A DNA stretch of 26,631 bases, from NCBI GenBank assembly GCA_007131745.1, contig SLPX01000152.1:1-26631 (forward strand), given 5' to 3'. This document shows positions 1 through 8,281 of this stretch, in pieces. Every line of letters starts with the position of its first letter. Position 1 is the first letter of the stretch. A program made the position numbers and the translations under genes. A model generated the notes under the pieces. It made no database searches and had not been told where the DNA came from. It saw only the letters and a list, made by a program, of their open reading frames with translations. This stretch comes from Myxococcales bacterium (lineage in GTDB: Bacteria; Myxococcota; Polyangia; HGW-17; SLPX01).

Positions 1-1
1 C

Positions 2-2344
2 ACCCGGCTGGACCGGAGTTACACAATAGCGGAATTGGGCAAAGACGAACACGGCCACCCGATTCACTGGCGGGATAAACTCTTGAGCATGTGCGCACGT
101 ATCACCGACGCGGCGATGTTCGGAATGCAGCAGGATGATTTCGATGTATACATCTGGCACCTCGCGTCCACCGACCTGGTCATGCATCGCGATTTCCGCA
201 CCGGAGGGATGGTCCCCCGGGTCCTTCGATACGCTGACAGCCTCTTTGAAGAAATGTTTCATCGCTTTGACGACGGCCGCACGACATTTCTTTTTCTTTC
301 GGACCATGGATGCGCTCCCAACGGTAGACACGGCACATCCGACCCTGAGGCGCGTCGCGCTTTTTACCTGTTGCACGGCAGGGGAATAGCCGCGGCCGGC
401 CGGCACGACATAATGCAGATTGACATCTCACCCACCATATCCGCACTTTTCGGTCGAACTCCAAACGCTGTATCAGCCGGCCGTCCCCTGGTTGAAGGAC
501 TTGCAGTAAATGATGAACAGAAGTCTGAAATACTCCTTGCGAGCGTCCGCGGGAGAGTCCGCTACCTGGAAATCAAACAAGAGCGGGGAGACGCTTTTAC
601 CCCTAGCCTGAAAACCCCTAAAAAAATTCTTGCTGAACTCGAAAGACTCAACGCGGAGGGAGAACACGAAAAAGTCGCCCGTCTCGGCACCGAACTGATG
701 CGAAATCTTCACAGGCAGGAATTGAAACACAGGCGTTCCAACAGGTTTATGGAACCTGCATTGTGGTGGGTCGGCCTCGGACTGGCTCTCGTCGTGCTGC
801 TTCTTTCTATGTCCATGACGGACGGACGGGAAATGCACTCCGACCCGACTCCATGGATGCACTCCATCGTGGGATTTGTTTTGGCGCTCAACATCGCGGC
901 GGACCTAAAAACAGCGGGACCGGCGATACTAATAGCAGCATCAGCAGTGGGAGTCTGGGTTCTGCTTCCGATAGTCAAAATAAAAACAAAAACCTTCCGC
1001 TTTCTTCTTTTCGCCCTTCCGGCTCTCGGCCTGTACCTGTTTGCCGTGACCCTCTTGCACCTATGGACAGGCATCCTGTGCAACACGATAATTTTCGACA
1101 TAACTGAAAACGCTGAATCCGTTTTCGTTTCCGGGGTGCAGCTCTTGGGCGTCGCGGGAATGTGCCTGCTTTACCGCTTCCGAAAACCGATCGTAAAATC
1201 CCTCGAAACCGCTCCATTCGCCTGGAGCGCAGCCGTATCCGTTCTCATGGCGGGGCTGAACGGCTATTATGCAGGTTTCTATTTTTCTTTCGCGATGGGA
1301 ATCTTCGTGCTCATCCTTTGGAAGGGCGTCCCTGAAACCTTTCCACCTCCAAAAATGGCTGCACTCATGCCTTTGGGTGCGTGCCTGTTGATTTTGGGAT
1401 GGCAGACGACATGGCAGCGACATCTTTTTTTCAGTCGTTACTGGATGAACAACGAACATATTCTCGGCGGCTTTTTCGGAGCTGCGGCCATGATGTTCCT
1501 TGCATGGTCCACAAAGTGGAGTTTCAAGGTTTCAGGTCAAAATGCGAAATATTACGTCTCAGCGATATATCTGTCCCTTTTAGTCGGAGCCCGACACATC
1601 CTCTGGCCCGCTCCGGCTGAAGAAGCCATGCTGAGCCTGGGACATCAACTTCAAGCCGCTCTTCCAGCTCAGGTTCTGTTCGGCGGACTTACGCTTTTTG
1701 TTTTTCCAATCTTGCATTTCATGCCAAGTGCGAAAACGACGAAAGAAACGCAACTCGAAAATCCACTGATCCTTCTAACCTTGGCCGCTTTCGCCGCGAT
1801 GGCAGGTTCTCCCTTTGAAACCCCGCTTCTTTTGCTTCTCACGGCTTTTCTTACGCCCCTTGTCCGTCACCCCATATTTTCAGGACGGCGGTCGGCTTCA
1901 ATCCCTGCTGCCGTTTTTACAATCGTCGCTCTAAGGGTTTTTCAACACGTGATCTTCGACTTCAGGTTGAATTTCACAACCGTTCACGACCTGATGAAAT
2001 TTTCAATGGAATGGAGGTGGAATCTCTGGCTGGAAACACTTCCGGTGCTTACCATGCGACACCTTCCGGCAACAGCGCTGGCTGCATTCATGGTTTTACA
2101 CCGAATGAACGCTCGTCGCGTATTCCAGGTCGGAATGCTTTTCCTCTTCTTTCTTGCATCACGATCCCTATACATCATCGTCCTGGCTCATCTGAGCAGG
2201 GAGCAACTCTACCTCAACTGGAGAAACATGGGCGAAATTCTTTATTATGCTTTCTGGGCGACATCCTGGGCTGTCGTCATACCGTGTTTAGTGTACAGGG
2301 CATGGAAAAAATCAAATCCCGGCATGTCTGTCCGGGCCGGATAA
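2..2344 (+). CDS. PIG-N/Mcd4-like membrane phosphoethanolamine transferase (5' end missing)
   Basis: The frame is open to the left window edge, so the N-terminus lies outside; a TTG at 35 is only an internal codon. Counting residues from that TTG, the N-terminal part is an alkaline-phosphatase-superfamily phosphodiesterase domain with visible metal-ligand motifs: HLASTDLVMH (D47, H51), LSDHG (D90, H91) and RHGTSD (H99). A short soluble stretch (about 155-240) is followed by about a dozen hydrophobic segments to the C-terminus. This order (phosphodiesterase domain, conserved helical linker, long polytopic domain) is that of GPI ethanolamine phosphate transferase 1 (PIG-N/Mcd4), and the linker around 195-240 also resembles it. 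That enzyme moves phosphoethanolamine from phosphatidylethanolamine to a glycolipid in the ER; bacteria make no GPI, so the acceptor here is unknown. The next gene begins 165 bp downstream. The superfamily call is firm, the PIG-N relation likely, and the substrate unknown. Confidence 0.8.
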   Translation, partial: TRLDRSYTIAELGKDEHGHPIHWRDKLLSMCARITDAAMFGMQQDDFDVYIWHLASTDLVMHRDFRTGGMVPRVLRYADSLFEEMFHRFDDGRTTFLFLSDHGCAPNGRHGTSDPEARRAFYLLHGRGIAAAGRHDIMQIDISPTISALFGRTPNAVSAGRPLVEGLAVNDEQKSEILLASVRGRVRYLEIKQERGDAFTPSLKTPKKILAELERLNAEGEHEKVARLGTELMRNLHRQELKHRRSNRFMEPALWWVGLGLALVVLLLSMSMTDGREMHSDPTPWMHSIVGFVLALNIAADLKTAGPAILIAASAVGVWVLLPIVKIKTKTFRFLLFALPALGLYLFAVTLLHLWTGILCNTIIFDITENAESVFVSGVQLLGVAGMCLLYRFRKPIVKSLETAPFAWSAAVSVLMAGLNGYYAGFYFSFAMGIFVLILWKGVPETFPPPKMAALMPLGACLLILGWQTTWQRHLFFSRYWMNNEHILGGFFGAAAMMFLAWSTKWSFKVSGQNAKYYVSAIYLSLLVGARHILWPAPAEEAMLSLGHQLQAALPAQVLFGGLTLFVFPILHFMPSAKTTKETQLENPLILLTLAAFAAMAGSPFETPLLLLLTAFLTPLVRHPIFSGRRSASIPAAVFTIVALRVFQHVIFDFRLNFTTVHDLMKFSMEWRWNLWLETLPVLTMRHLPATALAAFMVLHRMNARRVFQVGMLFLFFLASRSLYIIVLAHLSREQLYLNWRNMGEILYYAFWATSWAVVIPCLVYRAWKKSNPGMSVRAG

Positions 2345-2509
2345 AATACGGAATCGTCGGGCTTTTGAAATATCATTCGTGTATATTGGTTATATCACTT
2401 GCATCTTGCACGTAACTTCGTAGAAATTCTCATGTACGCCGTGTGCGCTCCGCTTGAGGGTGGCCGAAATAAAAGTGAAACATATTGAAACTGCAAGGAG
2501 ACGCGTTTC

Positions 2510-5224
2510 ATGAATGCGCAATGTTTTGATGGTGAAAAGGTCGTGGATCAAAGGTCTTCACGGCCGGCACTCTTTCTGTTGACCCGGATGATTTGTATCA
2601 CGCTGATCATGTTTGTATCCGCGGGATGCAGAAAAAAAACCGAAAAGGTCACCAAACAACCCGAAACAACTCGAAAAGAAAAAGTGGACCCGCCTGAACC
2701 AGCGTTGATCTGGAAAAGCGAGTACACGGGAACAGTCCGCCCGCTCAAAATACAAGGCGAAAGAGCACTGGCTGTGTCTTATGCCTTCAAACGGCATTGG
2801 GCGGCTCCGCGAAGGGTGGTGGCGTTCAACATGCAAAACGGTGTTTTGCTCTGGGATGACACAAACGTTCCGGATATGATGGTTCGCACCGCTCCATGGT
2901 CGGTTTCCCACGCAGTTTCGTGTCGCGATACCCGTTGCTTCCTCGCCTTTCAGCAAAAACGTTCTCTCGTATACGCTATTGACCTGGCAATAGGCGACGG
3001 CGTTTGGAAGGAAAGAGGTTCTCACGGAGTCGGTGCGACAGCGGACGGATTTGTATTGTCGGATGGATCGACGCTTTCAACCATCCGGCCGGATACGGGT
3101 CAGACACTCCGTTCTATTGACCTGACACAACCTGAAACTGGAGCCTTGCCCAGCGGCGTAAAGAGCTCGTTGGCAGACCGTTCCATCATCCAGGTGTTGG
3201 ACCGGGGTGTTTTGGTGACCCGTGACGACGGCGGCGAACTCCAGCTTCTGGAACATGAAACCGGCAAGCTCAAATGGAGCTTCAGGCATGAAGGAGAACT
3301 GGGAGACCGGGTCCGCCCTCTTCCTGTAGTCGACGACAAAATACTTGTGCCCGCGGTCTTTCCTGACAAGGAACGCGACGCTGAACTCGCAGCATGGCCC
3401 ATGGAAACCGACTCGGCCGAACCTGCATGGCGGATTCCCTTGTCGGGCAGGGTTAGAGGACAACAAATAAAGGAAGGCGGCGACATCATACTGGTGCGCG
3501 CGGAAGAAAGAGGCGACAGGGAATTCCTGGCTCGAATCGACCGGGCCACGGGAAAAAAGCTTTCAAGGGTGCAAATGCCCAGCGTAAGTCACTGCGTTCC
3601 TGGTCCACCGGAAAAGTATTTCTGCAGAACAGGAAACGACGTATCTGCATTCGACCCTGTAACCGGCAAACTCTTGTGGAGAAACGATCTAGGATCTGAA
3701 AGAAAGCGGGTACTGAGTATATGGTGGGTCGGGCCGTGGGTGGCGGCGGAAACAGCGGGAAAGCTCTGGATTCTCTCAACCAAAGACGGCGTTCCGATCA
3801 CGAACTATAAAAAGGAGCTCAACGATGCACGCATCGACATCAACGCTGCATTGGATCCTGTAGGTGATATTCTTCCACTCGTAGTGCGCACCTACCAGGA
3901 ATCCGATCACCTGGATCGCCGCTATCTGGTGGGTTTTGATGTGAAAAAAAGTGAACCGGTGTACGAAGTCCGACTAGGCAATCCCACGCCGAACACCCGG
4001 TACAACCGCATCAAATACAGGGATCGCAGGTTGCGGGTTCCGGTTTTATTTGTCGCACCGGAAAAAGAAGGCGAAGAACCTCATGTTTTCTCCGCCGCGG
4101 GAAACTCAATCCGAATAATAAGAGCCACAGACGGAGAGGTTCTACGGGTATTCAAGATGCCGGGTGATGCTAAAAGACCGACGGCTCTCATTTCCGAGGA
4201 TTCGGGAGTAGCGCTCCTGGAGCGGGGCGATCTCATGCTGGCTGTTGAAACGCGGACAGCGAAAATCCTCTGGAGAAAGTTCGTGGGAAATCAAGAGGCG
4301 GTTCTTCAAAATGGACCGGAAGCTTTGCTACAGGACGTACACGGAGATTACGAACTGGTGTCCCCCAAAGGAGCGACTCCACTGCCCGATGAATTTCTTT
4401 CAGCGTTCAGAGGCCCCGGCTTGGTCACTGCATTCATGACAGACCGATTCTTGATAGCCCGCCATGGAGGCAAGGCTCACTTTTTTGATCGTGAAATAAA
4501 TGAAATCACCGGTGAAATCGACGGCAACTGGTTTTTCTTCCGCAACGCGGACAACTTGGTGGGTCTGCGCCATCTACACAGAAAAGGCGGCGGCGGCGTT
4601 TACGTCTGCGTGGACATCAAATCCGGCAAACCTCTGTGGACCAGGGAACCCGGCGAAAATCCTGAAGTCGATCCTGTGCCGGAACCGCCCAGGAGGGAGC
4701 GTCAATGGCCGGTCAACTGGGTGCGCGGAGTTCCAACCCTGGAAACAATAAAAGATGCCAAGGGCGTATTCCTTGTCACCGATCCTTCCGGAAAATGCGT
4801 TATTGCTCTTGAACCCGATTCCGGAGCTGTACGGTGGACGATTTGTTTTAGAAACCTGACCGGATTGCCGACCTATGCGAGAGGTTACATTCTGCTTGCC
4901 GCTCACGGCCCGGCTTTGAGGAGAAGAGACGCGGGCAAAAGCAGAAAAGAAGATACGGAAGAAACCGATGATGATTCCAAAGAAGAATCGCCGCCCGAAG
5001 GCAGTCATCTCTACGCGATCAACGCAGCGACAGGAAAGCCGCTGCTGGTCTATACCGCTCCACCGGGTTGGGAGGTTTTTCTTGGAACAGCCCCTCCGGA
5101 TTCAAAGGGTCGTCTCCTGGTGTCTCTTGCTCCGCTTGGACGGACGACAAAAAAAGACAAGCTTGCGGCCCTGGACCTCTGGCCGGATAAATCCCCCAAG
5201 GCAGAAAAACCCGAAGAAGATTAA
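2510..5224 (+). CDS. PQQ-like beta-propeller repeat lipoprotein (904 aa)
   Basis: The start is supported by AAGGAG at 2495-2500. Residues 27-40 form a hydrophobic signal ending in the lipobox VSAGC (Cys40), followed by a Lys-rich linker, so this is a predicted lipoprotein. The rest is built from about ten recognisable PQQ/quinoprotein-type blades with the motif [hydrophobic]-x-A-[IVF]-D/N-x-x-T/S-G-x-x-x-W, for example VYAIDLAIGDGVWK, VSAFDPVTGKLLWR, VIALEPDSGAVRW and LYAINAATGKPLL. The fold matches BamB and quinoprotein dehydrogenases, but at 904 residues it is more than twice BamB length and may form two propellers. A charged low-complexity loop of Lys/Glu/Asp lies near residues 803-829. 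No quinone-dehydrogenase active-site residues could be assigned, so a scaffold or binding role is more likely than catalysis. The signal segment could also start at the internal Met27 (2588). Confidence 0.85.
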   Translation: MNAQCFDGEKVVDQRSSRPALFLLTRMICITLIMFVSAGCRKKTEKVTKQPETTRKEKVDPPEPALIWKSEYTGTVRPLKIQGERALAVSYAFKRHWAAPRRVVAFNMQNGVLLWDDTNVPDMMVRTAPWSVSHAVSCRDTRCFLAFQQKRSLVYAIDLAIGDGVWKERGSHGVGATADGFVLSDGSTLSTIRPDTGQTLRSIDLTQPETGALPSGVKSSLADRSIIQVLDRGVLVTRDDGGELQLLEHETGKLKWSFRHEGELGDRVRPLPVVDDKILVPAVFPDKERDAELAAWPMETDSAEPAWRIPLSGRVRGQQIKEGGDIILVRAEERGDREFLARIDRATGKKLSRVQMPSVSHCVPGPPEKYFCRTGNDVSAFDPVTGKLLWRNDLGSERKRVLSIWWVGPWVAAETAGKLWILSTKDGVPITNYKKELNDARIDINAALDPVGDILPLVVRTYQESDHLDRRYLVGFDVKKSEPVYEVRLGNPTPNTRYNRIKYRDRRLRVPVLFVAPEKEGEEPHVFSAAGNSIRIIRATDGEVLRVFKMPGDAKRPTALISEDSGVALLERGDLMLAVETRTAKILWRKFVGNQEAVLQNGPEALLQDVHGDYELVSPKGATPLPDEFLSAFRGPGLVTAFMTDRFLIARHGGKAHFFDREINEITGEIDGNWFFFRNADNLVGLRHLHRKGGGGVYVCVDIKSGKPLWTREPGENPEVDPVPEPPRRERQWPVNWVRGVPTLETIKDAKGVFLVTDPSGKCVIALEPDSGAVRWTICFRNLTGLPTYARGYILLAAHGPALRRRDAGKSRKEDTEETDDDSKEESPPEGSHLYAINAATGKPLLVYTAPPGWEVFLGTAPPDSKGRLLVSLAPLGRTTKKDKLAALDLWPDKSPKAEKPEED

Positions 5225-5430
5225 GGGCAGATTAAATGTTGCGGAAACGACAAAACCTCGGCTGACCACATTTTATCCGGCTCGCTCTGTTTTCACGGCC
5301 ACCTTGAGCCGTTTAACGTTTTGTAATCATTCATTTATGTAGACAATTGCGTTTTTTGGCGCTAGATTGAGAATATATTGTCGGCTCTGAGCTAAGTTCG
5401 GAAAGATCAAACCAAAAGCCAAGGAACACC

Positions 5431-6393
5431 ATGGAGATGCGCGAAAAATGGATTCCTCTCATGAGGTACGCTTTCGTAGGGCCAAGGTTCGAAGACCACG
5501 GTCTGGACCTTGAGTGCCTTGGAGATCTGCTTTCTCTAAGAGAATTGCTTGTCGAAACTGCGAAAGAGTTGTGGCGCCGTGAAAATCCTGAACGTGAGAG
5601 GCTCCCCAAGGGATACGATGAAAAGCTCCGGCTCAGATTTTTCAGGATCGAGGATGGCAGTGCCGCTGTTCCGATTTGCTACCGGGTGGATGAACCCATC
5701 CAAATGGAATTGTCGGCCGAGGATTCGAGTCCGGACCAACTCACGGTTAAACTCCCCATTGCTTCGCAGCTTGTGGTTGATGCAGTCAAGGCAAGTGATG
5801 AAGCAAGAGTACTGCCTTCAGAACTTCCCAGAAACGTGATCCAGCTAATGTGCAAACTGGGACAAAACCTGAACGAGGATGAAGAAATCAGGCTGATGGA
5901 CCTGTCAGACCAAAACACCGAACGCGTCGCTACGCTGACCATCCCGGTTCGTGAACGGATTGGCCGATATGTCGAAATCCCATGGGAGGACTCTGTAGAT
6001 CAAGTCGGTGTCGTCACGATGGCAAATTTGAAAGGAAAGGCAACACTGGATGTGAACGGCAACACCGTGGACGTTGTATTCAATCCGGAACAGGAGCGCA
6101 CGATCACCGGCGCTCTGCACGAACACAACTGCGTAAAGGTTCGTATCATAGGGCGCGGTGAGTTTAATCAAGGTGATGGTCTTCTACGTAAGGTAACAAA
6201 AGTAGACCATATCGAACGTATCGAAGGAAAATGGCCTCGCCATGAGACGGATACCAGACCCATTTGGGAAGTAATTTCTGACATATCCGCCCAAGTTGAA
6301 GAAGAAGAATGGGCCAAATTGCCTCGTGACGGAGCGGAGAATCTTGATCATTATCTGTACGAAGTTCCGACGGTCGGGAAAAGCGACAAATGA
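5431..6393 (+). CDS. Hypothetical protein paired with PIN nuclease (candidate antitoxin)
   Basis: This is a 320-residue soluble protein with no signal peptide and no membrane segment. AAGGA at 5421-5425 supports the start. Its stop overlaps the start of the PIN-domain gene by four bases (ATGA at 6390-6393), which implies translational coupling. The N-terminal 100 residues contain FVGPRFEDHGLDLECL, a helical stretch, NPERERLPKGY and a FFRIEDGSAAVP segment. My impression is that this pattern recurs in uncharacterised proteins encoded beside PIN-domain genes, but I could not test this. No helix-turn-helix, ribbon-helix-helix or AbrB motif typical of small VapB antitoxins is visible, and the protein is three to four times longer than a usual VapB. 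A role as antitoxin or partner of the PIN protein is inferred from the overlap only. Confidence 0.75.
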   Translation: MEMREKWIPLMRYAFVGPRFEDHGLDLECLGDLLSLRELLVETAKELWRRENPERERLPKGYDEKLRLRFFRIEDGSAAVPICYRVDEPIQMELSAEDSSPDQLTVKLPIASQLVVDAVKASDEARVLPSELPRNVIQLMCKLGQNLNEDEEIRLMDLSDQNTERVATLTIPVRERIGRYVEIPWEDSVDQVGVVTMANLKGKATLDVNGNTVDVVFNPEQERTITGALHEHNCVKVRIIGRGEFNQGDGLLRKVTKVDHIERIEGKWPRHETDTRPIWEVISDISAQVEEEEWAKLPRDGAENLDHYLYEVPTVGKSDK

Positions 6394-6800
6394 AAAAGGT
6401 ATACGCAGACACGAGTTATTGGATAGCCATCACAAACCCAAAGGATAACTTTCATAATCATGCCAAAACTGTCTCTCGTGACTTGCAGGACGTGCGCCTC
6501 GTCACCTCGGAATGGGTGCTGTCCGAGTTTTTAAACTATTTCGCTGCGCGAGGTGACGATCTCCGGGACGCGGCGGTCAAAATTGTGAATGCAATTCGTT
6601 TCGACCCGAACATCGACCTCGTTCCGGCGACCCGGAACGACTTTCTGACAGGGCTTGATTTTTACACAAGCCGCATGAACAAGGGATATAGCCACGTGGA
6701 TTGCATTTCAATGAGTCAAATACAAAAAAAAAAAATAATTGATGTACTCACATATGACAACCATTTCCTGCAGGAAGGACTCGTGACCCTTCGCCAGTAG
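6390..6800 (+). CDS. PIN-domain ribonuclease (VapC-like)
   Basis: The product is 136 residues, the usual size for a VapC-type PIN nuclease. The four acidic metal-binding positions of the family are present: D7 in YADTSYW, E46 in EWVLSEFLNY, D104 in SHVDCIS and D123 in LTYDNHF. The domain ends normally with HFLQEGLVTL. PIN proteins of this class cleave RNA using Mg/Mn and are usually held inactive by a co-encoded partner; here the partner would be the overlapping 320-residue protein upstream. Codons 112-116 contain an uninterrupted run of twelve A (6724-6735) encoding QKKKI, a site prone to slippage that would knock out the last acidic residue if it shifted. The RNA target cannot be read from the sequence. 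Confidence 0.85.
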   Translation: MKKVYADTSYWIAITNPKDNFHNHAKTVSRDLQDVRLVTSEWVLSEFLNYFAARGDDLRDAAVKIVNAIRFDPNIDLVPATRNDFLTGLDFYTSRMNKGYSHVDCISMSQIQKKKIIDVLTYDNHFLQEGLVTLRQ

Positions 6801-7126
6801 AAACCTCCGTTGCGAGTAGCAATTCTTTCCTTTACTTGAAGGAATTTCGACCAACCACCTCCACCTTGGCATTGAATTATATTATGGCCGAACCGAGCGG
6901 ATGTTTATCCAAACGGAACTACCGCAGAAGGCGATGGATGGGTTTACGAGTACCATGTCGACACCGGATGATTCAATGTGCTGTAAAAAAGAGACTTGAT
7001 GGAGTGGAAAACGGCAGTGTATAATGCCTCGGATATTCAGGAAGGACGCCGAGTTCCCGCCTGGCAACATTACAACTTGTGGATGTTCCCCGAAGGTTTG
7101 TGTCCATAAAGAGCATAGGTGCCGAA
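6801..7126 (+). other. 326-bp spacer with possible decayed coding remnant
   Basis: No convincing intact gene lies here. One frame (codons in register with 6897) reads protein-like but is broken by TGA at 6969 and TAA at 6984: DVYPNGTTAEGDGWVYEYHV before the stops and [20 protein letters not shown] after them, ending at 7109. It may be the remnant of a lost gene, or chance. A 6-bp inverted repeat (TTCCTT/AAGGAA) lies at 6827-6844 just after the PIN gene, without a T-tract. The ORF at 6836-7024 in another frame has unlikely, Arg-rich composition. Confidence 0.3.
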
Positions 7127-7546
7127 ATGAAGTCCTATCGAAAAGAGTTGAGTTTCAACATACCTAAAAGAAGAGACTTTGTGAATATCACCCCGGATGT
7201 GAGAGAAGCGTTGAAGGAAAGCGGTGTCAAGGAAGGGCTTTGCCTTGTTAATTCGATGCATATCACTTCCAGCGTTTTCATCAACGATGATGAATCCGGT
7301 CTGCACCACGATTACGAAAAGTGGCTCGAGAAACTGGCGCCGCACGCGCCCGTTGAACAGTACAGGCACAACGACACAGGCGAAGACAATGGTGACGCAC
7401 ACTTAAAACGACAGGTGATGGGAAGGGAAGTTGTCGTGGCCGTAACCGATGGGGAACTCGATTTCGGCACGTGGGAACAAATTTTCTACGGAGAATTCGA
7501 CGGCAGGCGACGCAAACGAATCTTGATAAAAATCATCGGTCACTGA
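7127..7546 (+). CDS. yjbQ: YjbQ/UPF0047 family protein
   Basis: The 139-residue product matches the UPF0047/YjbQ family in length and motifs: [30 protein letters not shown] and [20 protein letters not shown]. The family forms a compact trimeric beta-barrel-like fold with conserved His residues; a weak thiamine-phosphate-synthase activity has been reported for E. coli YjbQ, but its physiological role is unsettled. The start at 7127 is preferred over an upstream ATG at 7079 because the family begins at this MKSYRKEL segment and AGGTG (7117-7121) sits just before it. The next gene follows 39 bp after the stop. Confidence 0.9.
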   Translation: MKSYRKELSFNIPKRRDFVNITPDVREALKESGVKEGLCLVNSMHITSSVFINDDESGLHHDYEKWLEKLAPHAPVEQYRHNDTGEDNGDAHLKRQVMGREVVVAVTDGELDFGTWEQIFYGEFDGRRRKRILIKIIGH

Positions 7547-7585
7547 CATGAAAGTCGGCAGAAAAAAAATAAGGGAGATGTCAAA

Positions 7586-8263
7586 ATGAACAAAAAGGTA
7601 CTTTCGATTATCGGCACCGTTGTCCTGCTGGGAATAGTCGGCTTATTGAAATTCGTGGTCCAGCCATGGCTCGAACTGAGACAAAAACAAAGCACGGGCG
7701 ACTGGACGGAATCCAGGAGCGACTTGAAAAAGGAATTCTCCCAACTGGCTCAGAACGTTTTTTCCGACATGGATGTATCGCAGAGCGACCTGAACGGAAT
7801 GGTGGATTGCCTGGTCGACAAAGCTATTCCGTTTTTGAACCAGTCGGGCTGCAAATATCATTACGTCAAAACCACTACCTCGGAAGCCACTCACCTCAAG
7901 GAACAGGAAGAGTGCCTTGAAAAAATCGGGTGGAAAAAGAAACTGGAGTTGTTGACCGTTGAGTGCATCCGGGAAAAAATCCCCAATGATTGGAAGATAG
8001 CAAAAACAGCCTTGATCAATGACATGGTGAAGTCCATGGCCGCTCAGGTTCCCAACGAGGAAGAGAGAAAGAAAGCTGCAGAATGTGTAGCCGATTCGAT
8101 GGTCAAGAAACTTCAGGCGAGCGATTGCCCGCTTATGACACGAGACGGCAAGGTCTTCGATGCATTGTTCAACAACGCGGGGGAATGCGTGCAGAAGAAT
8201 CCCGTAATGCAAAAAGAAATGAACGAAGTCTACAACAATTGTCTCGGGATAAAGCCCGAATAA
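7586..8263 (+). CDS. Membrane-anchored protein with duplicated four-cysteine module
   Basis: I do not recognise this 225-residue protein. The start is firm (AAGGGAG at 7571-7577). Residues 5-26 form a single hydrophobic segment, giving an N-terminal anchor or uncleaved signal, with the rest probably periplasmic. All eight cysteines fall in two tandem modules with nearly equal spacing: C75-x13-C89-x20-C110-x16-C127 and C167-x13-C181-x19-C201-x17-C219. The first cysteine of each is followed by a similar helix (CLVDKAIPFLNQSGC and CVADSMVKKLQASDC). The spacing suggests an internal duplication of a helical, disulfide-bonded domain. It lies 39 bp downstream of the YjbQ gene and converges on the sulfatase gene. 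Function unknown. Confidence 0.8.
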   Translation: MNKKVLSIIGTVVLLGIVGLLKFVVQPWLELRQKQSTGDWTESRSDLKKEFSQLAQNVFSDMDVSQSDLNGMVDCLVDKAIPFLNQSGCKYHYVKTTTSEATHLKEQEECLEKIGWKKKLELLTVECIREKIPNDWKIAKTALINDMVKSMAAQVPNEEERKKAAECVADSMVKKLQASDCPLMTRDGKVFDALFNNAGECVQKNPVMQKEMNEVYNNCLGIKPE

Positions 8264-8281
8264 TACCTTTTCGGCACCTCT

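Noticed and set aside
5278..5311. Terminator after the PQQ-propeller gene (CGGCTC/GAGCCG)
   Set aside because: The loop is 22 bases and the following tail is not a T-run; the stem is only 6 bp.
5347..5379. Promoter upstream of the 320-residue protein (TTGCGT and an AT-rich GAATATATT)
   Set aside because: Neither hexamer matches well and the spacing is ambiguous (18 or 21).
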